In this document: positions 55,093 through 64,000 of the stretch, piece after piece
How the letters are laid out: each line of letters opens with the position of its first letter
How positions within the stretch are numbered: the stretch's first letter is position 1
Assembly: GCF_017591425.1 (NCBI RefSeq)
Contig: NW_024466512.1
Span: 21,939,501-22,003,500, forward strand
Direction: 5' to 3'
Origin: Ochotona curzoniae
Taxonomy: Eukaryota; Chordata; Mammalia; Lagomorpha; Ochotonidae
DNA length: 64,000 bases
The notes under the pieces: model-generated
Seen by the model: only the letters and a program-made list of their open reading frames with translations
Told to the model about the DNA's origin: nothing
The model's database searches: none
Made by a program: the position numbers and the translations under genes

Positions 55093-55629
55093 AAGAAAAT
55101 ATTTCTCATATAGTAACAAGATCAAACAAAAGCCTTTTGCAGGAATAAGCAGCATCATGGTCACTCATCTTCTACCACTGCCAGGCTCCTCAGGACCTGC
55201 ACTTATCGCCCTCCTGTCATGGAGGGGGAATCCAGGACTGAGCGAGGTTGTGCAACTTCCCCAAGGCCACACAGCAAGCACAAACCCGAGTCCTGCTCCA
55301 AAGCACATAGTCTGCCCAAGCCAGCTGGACTCCGGGACATTTTTGTCATGCTCTGAGCCCCTGCAAGGATGTAGGTGCCTGGGTGGAGTTAGTCCATCTC
55401 CCCAACCCCGCCTTTCCATACTCAGCATGTAGTGAACCACTTCCCTACGCATGCCACCCACCGACTCTGGCCACCAGAGGACTTGCTAGGAAGCCTGGCA
55501 TGGGTGGGTCGCAGGAGCTAGCACAGCTCCCGGCCTTGGCGTGGCTGCCAGCTTCCGAGTCACCTGCTCCTGTTCTGGATCCTTCCTGCCAGCCAGAGCC
55601 CTGAACCCAACCCCCGCCAACATCCCCTC
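55093..55629. other. Non-coding with a short MIR piece
   Basis: At about 55240-55295 GGTTGTGCAACTTCCCCAAG and GCCACACAGCAAGCAC match MIR. The remainder is unremarkable. Confidence 0.4.
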
Positions 55630-55775
55630 CTCACTGCAGAGTACCCCCTTAATTACACTTAATGGCAAAGACTATAAGAGCTTTATTAACTTTATTATGG
55701 ACCCAATTAGCAGCTAATGCCCCATGACTACTGTCCCCCCCCAATAATCCCATTAAAACATAATGAAGCAGCTTT
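55630..55775. promoter_or_regulatory. Candidate enhancer, very dense in TAAT words
   Basis: CCTTAATTACACTTAATGGC, GCTTTATTAACTTTATTATG, CCCAATTAGCAGCTAATGCC and CCATTAAAACATAATGAAGC crowd into about 130 bp. No repeat family matches. The pattern is typical of deeply conserved enhancers near homeobox genes. Confidence 0.5.
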
Positions 55776-55946
55776 CCCCCTCCCCTGCTGAGCAGGGGAT
55801 GAAGGGGCAAGGAAATTCATCTTTCTGGGCCTCCTTCTGCCCCCTCAGGCCCCTCAGACCCCAGCTTAGGCCTCAGAGCTTGCTGGAGAGCAGGACTGGG
55901 TGCAGACAAAGATTAATCAGCAAGTATTTTGGTGCCAACCGTAGAG

Positions 55947-55947
<1 letters not shown>

Positions 55948-55990
<43 letters not shown>
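55948..55990 (+). repeat. (CA)n microsatellite
   Basis: About 21 CA units. Confidence 0.96.
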
Positions 55991-55993
<3 letters not shown>

Positions 55994-56350
55994 CCTGGCT
56001 GGTGTCCAAATAGCTTCTTTCTCAAAACAGAGATGTGGAAACACAGCCTGCAAGCACCCGCCCCCGCCTAGGGCACCAACGCTGTCCAGCCGTGTCCAAG
56101 AGCCCTTCAGGGCTGGAGATGCTCAAGTTGAAGGTCTCTGCCTGGACTTGTCATAGAGCGGGAGACGGGAGGACAGCACGCACCCCCTGAAGCCCATGAC
56201 CTTTCCACTCTGCCTGGCTTTGGGTGTTGGCTCCCACAGTATGTGGGGCCCCTCTGCCTTCTCTCCTGAACAATGCTGCCTTCTGACACATAGATGCTAC
56301 TGCCCACAACTTACAGATGCAGAAACTGAAGCACAGAGAGGGATTTGTTT
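55991..56350. other. Non-coding, nothing recognised
   Basis: A possible MIR end with ACTTACAGATGCAGAAACTG and AAGCACAGAGAGGG is at about 56310-56343. Otherwise nothing. Confidence 0.4.
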
Positions 56351-56661
56351 TTCTAAATTATTTTATTTACTTGAAAGGCAGAGTCACCAAGTGTGACAGA
56401 CACATGGAGAGACACTTCCAGCTGCTAGTTCACTCCCCAAATGGCTGCAATGTCTGAAATTGGGACAGGCTGAAATCAGAAACCTGGAACTCTTTCTGGG
56501 ACTCTCACATGGTACAGGACCCCAAGTACTTGGGCCATCTTCTGCTGCTTTCCCAGACACAGTAGCAGGGAGCTGGATGGAAAATAGAGCAGCCGTCACT
56601 TCTGTGGGATGCCAACATGACAGACAGTGGCTTAACCTGCTGTACCACAATGCCAGCACTC
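56351..56661 (-). repeat. Old CSINE, reverse orientation
   Basis: TTCTAAATTATTTTATTTAC, TTGAAAGGCAGAGTCACC, ending CTTAACCTGCTGTACCACAA followed by TGCCAGC. Confidence 0.82.
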
Positions 56662-57884
56662 GGCTGATCAGATCTTTTAAACATAGGTTTTGTAAGAGTT
56701 AACCTTAGGTGCTCTCCTTCTCTCCTTTCCCCAACAACCCCTGAGCCCCTTCCACGGACAGGAGATTATACAGATCATAGGAGTCTTGGCACTACTTACA
56801 AGAAGAGCTGAGGTTCGGAGAGGGCACGAGGGGCCAGCAGGTGCTGGTGGCCAGACAGCCCTTGATTGGGTGGGGAGGGGAGCTCCTCTGCTGGGTCCTG
56901 CCCAGATAAGAAGGCTGGCAGGACAGGGCAGGCTCAGGCCTACAAAAGCATCTGATGAAGGTGAGACCACCCCCCCAACCCCAGACACCTGTGACCCAAA
57001 CCTGAAGACATGGGGACGATGGCTGCTGGGGTCTGCCATAGGACTCCCCACCCAGCCCCACAGCACACTCGAAAGCTGCCTCAAGACACGGCAGTGGTGG
57101 CCAGTACACATCCGCAGGAATGCAAGCCCTCCTCCTGACCTTGATCCCAGGGAAGATGACCAGCAGCATCGGCTGCCGGAGGCAGGGCGGTGGGGACTCA
57201 GGCCAGATGACCCCTGACCCTTTGCTTGGAAGGAGGTTCCCTGTTCCCACTTCCCTTCCAGCTGGCAGGCCTAGCCTGGAAGCAGCCACTTGAAATGGAT
57301 CCCAAGGAGCCTGGGAGAGGGGCTGGCCTGGCTCCCACCCCTCAGTCTGGTATAATTGCTCATCCCTCTTAAGCCCAGTCCCTGCTGGGGTCAGAAGGTG
57401 AGTGGGAGAGCTCTCTATCTCTCCATGACCATCCATGTCAGGACGCACCCCAGAGGCCCTGCAAGGCAATCTTCGCATTGCTCTGTCCCTGGCGAGGCGG
57501 CTGGTGCAGGCAAGTCAGTGCCCTCTCCATTCCCAGGAGGCCATGGGACCCGGGGAGGACAGACTCTACTCCCTGAGGTTACTCCAGGGCACTGTGCTGG
57601 GGGCCTCCTCCCAGGGTGGGGCCCCTCCTCTCTCCTTTGCCCTGGATGAGTGTTCTCTGACACCAGTCCCCCCAACCCCACCCTCTGAACAAACAGTAGC
57701 ACCACCCTCCTGGTCTGGGTCACGGCTCATGCCCAGAGGGACCTGGTGCCTGGGTAGGCCTCAGTCCTGAATTAGTCGGCAGGGATCTGGGCAGGGTGTT
57801 CGGGAAGGGGTGAGAGGGCGGATGTAAGGGTCCAGGTGGAGACTCCGCTAGCGAACCATTGGCTTGCCTTGTTTCTGCCCCTGT
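56662..57884. other. 1.2 kb non-coding stretch
   Basis: Several 90-230-codon open frames on both strands, all without domains. No paired exon structure seen. No repeat recognised. Confidence 0.4.
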
Positions 57885-57990
57885 GAGCCGGATCAAGTTT
57901 CCCAACCTCTCTGAATTCCAGTTTTTCATCTATATAATGGGTGTGCTGCTGCATTGGGCTACTCATGAACCTTAAGGTAGGGATGGGTTT
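57885..57990 (+). repeat. MIR fragment
   Basis: AGTTTCCCAACCTCTCTGAA, TTCCAGTTTTTCATCTATAT followed by AATGGGTGTG is the MIR core. Confidence 0.65.
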
Positions 57991-58602
57991 TAACCAGGGC
58001 ACCACAGACTGGCAGTAATAATGCCAACAGGAAAGACAACGTGTTGGGGTGCACTGCCCCCTCTACTGCTAATCCTCTCCCCCTTCTTACTCTGAAATGA
58101 GAGAGGGACTTGCACTTTAACTCTGCCCACACTGCTGTGACTATTTCAGGGTATTGGCCAGGGCCTGGCTCACTCCCAGGAAACCCTGAGGGGTCCCCAT
58201 GCCACGCCTACCTCTCCCCATCTCCCTGCCATGTTTTTTCTTCCCCTTCCTTTCCCTGGAGCGTAGAGAGAGAGGAGATAGCAGAAGGTGAAGGATATGA
58301 AAATTAGCTGGAGCTGAGTGAGGTGTCAGCTTCAAGGCAGTGCCTCGGCCCCACCCCTTCTCTTGCCTTAAGGAGGATGTTCCCGCAAGTCTCTACAAGG
58401 AGAGCCACGCCCCAGGGGTGTGAACTGACAGTGACAGGTGGGAAGTGAGGGGAGAGGAGGCCACTGCACAGAGAACAGCTGCCCCCAGCGTAGCCCCCAG
58501 CAGCTGCCCCCAGCCTCAGGCCTTGGGTTTGTGGCCAGAAAGGGAGAATCCAGAGAAACAAATCAGTCTGTCCTTCTCTCATCACATTTTTGTTGAGCAA
58601 CT
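57991..58602. other. Non-coding, nothing recognised
   Basis: No gene or repeat recognised. Confidence 0.4.
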
Positions 58603-58867
58603 GGAGGCCATGGCACAGAGGGTTAAACCATTACCCACAATGCCCATACAGGCATTCTAGTTTCCATTCATCTCCCTGCTAATGGCCTGGGAAAGAAGTG
58701 GAAGATTTTCCTGGGATCCTGCCACTTGTGTGGGGGACCTAGAAGCTCCTGGCTGCTGACTTTGACTGCAGCCATTTGGGAAGTGCATCAGTAATTGGGA
58801 GAGATTTTCCTCTCTGTTTCTCCTTCTCTCTCTTTGCCTTCCATATAAATCGACAAATATTTTATTA
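58603..58867 (+). repeat. Older CSINE
   Basis: GGCCATGGCACAGAGGGTTA head, CTGCTAATGGCCTGGGAAAG body, ending CTTTGCCTTCCATATAAAT. Confidence 0.78.
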
Positions 58868-59490
58868 AAAATTTTTATTTATTTTCATTTTATTGAAAAG
58901 GCAGAGAGGGTCCATCACAGTAGCCTAATGGCTAAAATCCTTGCCTTGCACACACCAGCACACACCAGGTTCGTGTCCCAGCAGCCCTGCTTCCCATCCA
59001 GCTCTCTACTTACGGCCTGGGAGAGCAGTTGAGGATGGCCCAAAGCCTTGGAATTCCACACCCCATGTGCGAGACCTGGAAGAAGCTCCTGGCTCTTGGC
59101 TCCTGGCTTTGGATAGGATCAGATCAGCTGTGGCTGTTGCAGCCACTTGTGGAGTGAATCAGTGAATAGAAGATCTGCCTCTCTGTATATCTGACTGTCC
59201 AATAAAAATAATAAATAAATCTTTTTTTTAAAAAAAGGAAGAGAGAAGTCTTCTGTATGCTGGTTTACTCCCCAGATACATTCAACAGCCTGGGCTGTAC
59301 CAGGCCAAGGCCAGGACCCTGAACTCAGTTCAGCTTTGTCTTTGTGGCTAGCTGAGAACCAGTTGTTTAAGCTATTCTCTGGTGCTTTTAAGAAGTTGGA
59401 TTGAAGGCAGAGAAGCTGGGATTTGAACTAGGCACTCTGGTATGAAACATGGACATCTGAAGCAGTAACTTGCCTGCTGTGCTGGTGCTT
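58868..59490 (-). repeat. Reversed CSINE split by a younger insertion
   Basis: The T-rich end and TATTGAAAAGGCAGAGAG at 58868-58908 continue at 59237 with GGAAGAGAGAAGTCTTCTG and run to about 59490. The interruption is the forward CSINE at 58909-59236. Confidence 0.72.
58909..59236 (+). mobile_element. Younger CSINE nested in a reversed CSINE
   Basis: Head GTCCATCACAGTAGCCTAAT, body with CTTACGGCCTGGGAGAGCAG, end TCCAATAAAAATAATAAATA and an A tail. Confidence 0.85.
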
Positions 59491-59789
59491 GTCTGGATCT
59501 GATCTTGATTCTCGCTTCCTTGACCAAAGCTGAAAGTGTCTGAGGCTGAGCCAGCTGGCTGGAGGGGGAAGCAACTCCTCCCGGAGGTGGAGGGAGACAG
59601 GGAGAAGGATCTGGAACGGGCCCTGGTCTGGGCCCAATGGCCCCTAAAGCTTGTCTGGAGTATTTATCAGAGACCCTGTTTTTCCTCTTCCCAGACCAGG
59701 GGCCCCACCTGCTCTCTGCTCTCTGGGAGTGGTCAAGCCACGAGGGGTGGCCGGTGGCCGCAGCTCCAGCAGAGACCCCGGCAGAGCAG

Positions 59790-60070
59790 CCCCCATCCTG
59801 TTCCTGTCATGGTTAACAGCCACAATTATTATTATTCGGAGAGACGGCCGGGGTAGTCAGGGACGTGCTTGGGGTGAGTGAAATGAAAAAGTCCTCAGTA
59901 CTTGCCGTCTCGCCAGGTTAATACTCCTGCCTGTCGGCCTGACAGCTGCAAGATTGATTACCAAGGCCTCCCGCTCTTTATAACTCGATCAGTCGAATTA
60001 ATCTCTGGCTGTCGGCCCATCTGATGCCTGAATCACAAATTTAATTTGGAGGTGTACAGCTCCTCCCCCT
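59790..60070. promoter_or_regulatory. Candidate enhancer, strongest regulatory-looking block
   Basis: Repeat-free and compositionally distinct: CACAATTATTATTATTCGG, GGTTAATACTCC, GCAAGATTGATTACCAAGG, CTTTATAACTCGATCAGTCG, AATTAATCTCTGG, CAAATTTAATTTGG, CCCTAATTGG. PBX-type (TGATTA) and MEIS-type (TGACAG, CTGTCGG-like) words lie near the TAAT sites. Confidence 0.5.
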
Positions 60071-60384
60071 AATTGGTCTCCTCCCCTTCCTTCAGCTCCC
60101 ACCCCCCATCCTCCATCCATCCTCTGCTTCCTCCTTCCTTTCCCTTCCCTGCCTCCTCTTGCTCCCACCTCCCTTGAATCGTGGTTTTCTGCTCCCACTG
60201 CAGCCTCCAGGCCCCTCCAGAGGGGCAGTGGGCAGAAGAGGAGGAGGAAGAGAAGGGAGGGAGGGGAGTGGGTGTACCTGAGTCAGCAGCCCGTCTGCCC
60301 AGGCCAGTGGAGGGGTCATGCCCCCACCCACCCGGTGAGGTGCCCACCCTATATGCTCCACCTCAAATGGAGAAAGAGGCCTGG
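60071..60384. other. Pyrimidine-rich spacer
   Basis: A CT-rich, then GA-rich stretch between the two candidate enhancers; no gene or repeat family recognised. Confidence 0.4.
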
Positions 60385-60530
60385 TTGACACTAAGTAAGA
60401 CGTATTAATGTACTAAAGACTTAATGAAGTTGCGGGGGGGGGTGAGGGGGTGGAAAGTGCTTGCTTTATTAGTTTATGGCCGATTAATGGGGACGCCATT
60501 ACTATGATGGAGACGGATTGCTGCTGTCAG
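60385..60530. promoter_or_regulatory. Candidate enhancer
   Basis: AGACGTATTAATGTACTAAA, GACTTAATGAAG, a G9 run, then CTTTATTAGTTTATGGCC and GATTAATGGGGACGCC. The pattern resembles 59790-60070, and the two may belong to one regulatory unit. Confidence 0.45.
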
Positions 60531-61081
60531 CAGCTGGGCTGAGGGCGGTCCGGGCCTCTCCTCAGTACTGGGTGCCCTGGACACAGGCATTGAGAACTTC
60601 ATTAGAGCGTCGATGTGGTTCTAGTGGGGTGGGCTGTGGGCAGGGAGTATGGCTCCAGGCTTTGGAAGGGAACAGCAAGGGTTTGGCAGTAGGGGGCTGG
60701 AAGGGACAGAGATGGGGGCTGAGCCTGCTCACTGCAGGGTCTCTGTGGTCTCCTGGAGCAGGGGAGGGAGGTGGGAGGAAGACCCAGAACCCTAGCTATC
60801 TGAGACTGCTGGGGTGCAGGCAGCAGAGAGCAAGGGAAATAAAGTCCTTATTTCCTTTTGTCCTCAAGGAGCACCCTAGGCCAGGGGATGCTTGCCCTGC
60901 AAGTCTTCACAGTGCCTCAGCTGCTGACCCCAGGTGGCCAATGGGCATCCAAAGATTCAGAGAAAGATGCTTGTGGCTGGGGGAGAGCCTGGAGATGGGT
61001 CAGGGCAGGGGCACACACTGTCCAGCCTCTAGGCCTTCCAGGGCCTAGACCATATCCTTTCTGCACCTCCCAATATTCTTT
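60531..61081. other. Non-coding, nothing recognised
   Basis: G-rich text on the plus strand; no gene or repeat recognised. Confidence 0.4.
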
Positions 61082-61417
61082 TACTTTTTTATTTTTAGAT
61101 TTATTTGATTTTTATTGGAAGCTCAGTTATTCAAGAGGAGGAGAGACAGAGAGGAAGATCTTCCATCTGTTGATTCATTCCCCAAGTGGTCACAACGTCC
61201 CAAGCTGCGCCAATCCGAAGCCAGGAGCCAGGAGCTTCTCCTGGGTCTTCCACACGGGTGCAGGATCCCAAGGCTTTGGGCCATCCTCAACTGCTCTCCT
61301 AGGCCACAAACAGGGTGCTGGATGGGAAGCAGGGCTGCTGGACGCGGACCAGCAGCCATATGGGATACTGGTGTGTCCAAGGCAAGGACTTGAGCCACTA
61401 GGCTACCATGCCAGGCC
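61082..61417 (-). repeat. CSINE, reverse orientation
   Basis: TTTTTATTTTTAGATTTATT, GGAAGCTCAGTTATTC, ending GGCTACCATGCCAGGCCC. Full length. Confidence 0.9.
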
Positions 61418-61594
61418 CATCTTCTCTATCTTCTTGGTCTTGTTTTCTATCAAAAAGAGACATGAGGATTGGAGCCAGGCAGTCCAGACCTGGCCACCAC
61501 TTTCCACGTGGAACCCTGTAGGAGACTCCAGACCTTAAGGTCTTCGTGAATTCATATCTCTCCAGAGTGTGTAACTTCTGGCATGGCCCTTTTT

Positions 61595-62275
61595 TTAAAA
61601 GATGATTTTCATTTTGTTTTATTTAATTTAATTTTTATTTTATTTTATTTGGAAATCAGTTGGAGGAGAGATAGATCTTCACCAACTGGGTCACTCATCA
61701 AATAGTTGCTACTGCCAGAGCTATGCCAATCCAAAGTTAGAAGCCAAGGACTTCTTCTGGCTCTCCCATGTAGATGCAGGGTCACAAGGGCTTGGGCCAT
61801 CCTCTGCTGCTTTCCCAGGCCATCAGCAGAGAGCTGGATCAGAAGTGAAACAGTGGACCCGGCACAATAGCCGACTCAGTGGCTGAAGTCCTCGCCTTGC
61901 AATCATTAGGAACCCACATTGGCACCAGTTCTAATCCCAGCAGCCCTGCTTCCCTTGCAGCTCCTTGCTTGTGGCCTGAGGAAGCAGTCGAGGACAGCCT
62001 GAGGCCTTGTGATCCTGCATCCATGTGGAAGACCTGGAAGAAACTCCTGGTTTTGGATTAGCTCAGCTCCAGCCATTGCAGCTACTTGGGGGAGTGAATT
62101 AGCACTTGAAAGATCTTTCTCTCTGTCTCTTCTTCTTTCTGTAAATCTGACTTTTCAATAAAAATAAACAACTCTTGAAATAAAAAAGAAGTGAAGCAAC
62201 CAGGACTAGAACCAATGCCCATGGGAATGCTGGTGCCACAGGCAGGGGATTAGCCTGCACCAATCCAGCCTCATA
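61595..62275 (-). repeat. Reversed CSINE split by a younger insertion
   Basis: The end and body at 61595-61852 continue at 62187 with AGAAGTGAAGCAACCAGG and finish with the reversed head near 62275. The forward CSINE between them duplicated AGAAGTGAA(A/G)CA (61841-61852 and 62187-62198). Confidence 0.85.
61853..62186 (+). mobile_element. Younger CSINE nested in a reversed CSINE
   Basis: Head GTGGACCCGGCACAATAGCC, body CTTGCTTGTGGCCTGAGGAA, end TTTTCAATAAAAATAAAC. It is flanked by the 12-bp duplication with one mismatch. Confidence 0.92.
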
Positions 62276-62279
62276 GGCT

Positions 62280-62578
62280 TACTTATTTTTTAAGATAATT
62301 ACAGAGAAGAGGTGAGAGAAATCTGCTGGTTCACTCTCTAAACAGCCACAATGGCCAACACCAAGCCGGGCTGCAACCAGGAGACAAAAGCTTGATCTGG
62401 GTCTCCCATAGAGACAGCAGGAGTCCAAACACTTGGGCCGTCTTCTGCTGCTTTTCTGATCCAGCATATAATCAGGGAGCAGGATCAGAAGTGGCACAGC
62501 CAAGATCTGAATTGGCACCCATGTGGGATGCCAGTGTCCTAAGTAGAAGCTTAATCTGCAATGCTACACTGCCCACCC
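62280..62578 (-). repeat. Old CSINE, reverse orientation
   Basis: CTTATTTTTTAAGATAATTA, ending TTAATCTGCAATGCTACACT followed by GCCCACCC. Confidence 0.75.
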
Positions 62579-62743
62579 ACTTAGAGTGAGCCACTTAGGA
62601 GACTACTGAAACATTGTATTATCGAATGATGTTGAAAACAAACACTTCTCAGCCCCTTCCAACCCAGACTTCTCCTGCAGAGGCTCCAAGGATGAGATGA
62701 ACTCCAAGATGTGCCCAGAATCACAGTCTGTTGGCCTGGGTGT

Positions 62744-62766
62744 TTTATTATTATTATTATTATTAT
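62744..62766 (+). repeat. (TTA)n microsatellite
   Basis: About seven TTA units; on the other strand this is the A-rich side of the block that follows. Confidence 0.9.
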
Positions 62767-63310
62767 ATTTTTGGCAATCTTTACATAGTTAATTAGGGTA
62801 AAAGGGTTCAAGGGCTATAGGAAAGTGGGTAAGACTATTATTTTCATATTGTTTCCTTCATGTATCTGAGGTAAAGGGGGATATTGAGGGAGAAGCCCCA
62901 CCCAGTCTCCCACCCACCCCAGGTCCCCGATGTGGGGCATGCTCCGAGATTCTTGCTCAAGTGGTTTTGATAGTTCACCAGTTATGAATCACTGTCAGTC
63001 TTGCCACTGCAAGCACGAAGAGGTCGTTGAAGAATCCACTGACGGATATAGTCCATCATAGAGTCTCCGTTCGCCCGGTATTTCCCTGCCAATATATAGC
63101 TGAGGTGGTAGATTGACCTGTTCTGTCTGTCTTTTCTTGGTTAGGGTTCTGAGTCCAGCATTTTGATTGGGGAGATCTTCAAAGAAACTTTGTCTGAGGT
63201 GCTCTGGCCTGAATATTTAGTGTGAAGGCTAAGCCACTGCTTGAGACACCCACAGCCCACTTCACGGTTTTTGGGATCCAGTCCCAGCTCTGCTTGCGAT
63301 TGTTAATGCA
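62767..63310 (-). repeat. Unclassified block, possibly a lagomorph L1 3' UTR
   Basis: A 500-bp low-divergence-looking block with its A-rich end (TAA repeat on the minus strand) to the left suggests a reversed retrotransposon end. I have no consensus sequence to confirm this. Confidence 0.3.
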
Positions 63311-63314
63311 TGCT

Positions 63315-63499
63315 GTGGGAGGCAGCAGGTGGTGGTTCAAGAACTTGACTTCCTGTCTCCCATGTGGGAGACCCTGGTTCATGCTTTGGTCTGGCCCAAT
63401 GCCAATTGTTGTGGGTATTTGGGGAGTGAATCAGCAGATGGAAGATTTCTTTCTCTCTCCTTGTCTTTCTTGCCTTAAAGACAAACAAACAAACAAACA
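63315..63499 (+). repeat. CSINE 3' part
   Basis: GGCAGCAGGTGGTGGTTCAA joins the second half of a CSINE (GGGGAGTGAATCAGCAGATG), ending in an (ACAA)n tail at about 63481-63499. Confidence 0.72.
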
Positions 63500-63894
63500 T
63501 GGGCCTGGTGCAGTGGCCTAGTGACTAAAGTCCTCGCCTTGAAAGCACCGGGATTCCATATGGGCGCTGGTTCTAATCCCGACAGCTCCACTTCCCATCC
63601 AGCTCCCTGCTTGTGGCCTGGGAAAGCAGTTGAGGACAGCCCAAAGCTTTGGGACCCTGCACACTTGCATGTGGCTGACAATGCCAGAGCCCATGTGGGT
63701 GCCAGGTATTCTCCCTGTGGAACATCTACTTTCCCTGAAGGAAGTTCCTGGCTCCTGGCTTCGGATTGGTGCAGCACCGGCCATTGTGGTCACTTTGGAA
63801 TTGAATCATCAGATGGAAGATCTTCCTCTCTCTCTCTCATCCTCTCTGTATATCTAACTTTGCAATAAAAATAAAATAAATCTTAAAAAAAAAA
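63500..63894 (+). mobile_element. Young CSINE with an internal insertion
   Basis: Head GGGCCTGGTGCAGTGGCCTA, body and an A tail. Between GGGACCCTGCACACTTG and GGAAGTTCCTGGCTCCTGGC it has about 60 extra bases compared with other copies, which makes it longer than usual. Confidence 0.88.
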
Positions 63895-64000
63895 TCACAG
63901 CAGTTGACCGAACTGTATGGTAATAAGTTGAGCAGAACTGTGGCAAAGAGACTGAGCCAAAATACCTCTTTGGTCTCTGCTTTTTCTTAGCTGCATATGA

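Noticed and set aside
56786..57478. Open frames up to 228 codons on both strands
   Set aside because: No domain, no codon pattern, both strands open at once.
29551..64000. Searched for KAZALD1 or TLX1NB exons upstream of TLX1
   Set aside because: No Kazal or IGFBP-like cysteine pattern recognisable; by human spacing KAZALD1 should be beyond the right edge. TLX1NB is non-coding or weakly coding and cannot be recognised by eye.

Overview
This is a piece of mammalian nuclear DNA, almost certainly from a lagomorph and more likely a pika (Ochotona) than a rabbit. The evidence is about thirty copies of the tRNA-like lagomorph CSINE, many of them the young subtype whose head reads GGCCTAGTGGCTAAAG, together with old L1, MIR and L2-like repeats, CpG islands and a split homeobox gene with GT-AG introns. 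The species is inferred from recalled repeat sequences, not from a search.

The only host protein gene I can support is TLX1 (HOX11), on the minus strand at about 23.0-28.9 kb. Its three coding exons are 28273-28870, 26176-26377 and 23816-24038. They give 340 residues with a complete homeodomain carrying the TLX-type Thr47. Most of 23.8-29.5 kb is a CpG island. A second in-frame splice acceptor 36 nt upstream of exon 2 would add 12 residues that resemble TLX2 and TLX3.

To the left of TLX1 lie an orphan CpG island (about 18.5-19.6 kb) and, at 14688-17941, a very young endogenous retrovirus related to IAP/IAPE (class II) elements. It has 353-bp LTRs that differ at one base, a 6-bp target duplication, a tRNA-Phe-like primer site, a 480-codon reading frame in which gag is fused to the end of integrase by a large deletion, a broken env remnant, and a recognisable constitutive transport element (CTE) before the 3' LTR. 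It looks like a non-autonomous copy that keeps the cis signals for transcription, RNA export, priming and integration but would need enzymes in trans. The leftmost 14 kb is non-coding sequence with SINEs and L1 pieces.

The right half (29.5-64 kb) is the sequence upstream of TLX1. No coding gene is recognisable there. Human synteny (KAZALD1 upstream, LBX1 downstream) would put the neighbours beyond both edges. Between SINE insertions are several repeat-free blocks unusually dense in TAAT, TTTATGG, TGATTA and similar homeodomain words: about 35.5-35.9, 36.44-36.61, 50.8-51.0, 52.1-52.3, 55.6-55.8, 59.8-60.1 and 60.4-60.5 kb. These are the best candidates for developmental enhancers of TLX1 or its neighbours.
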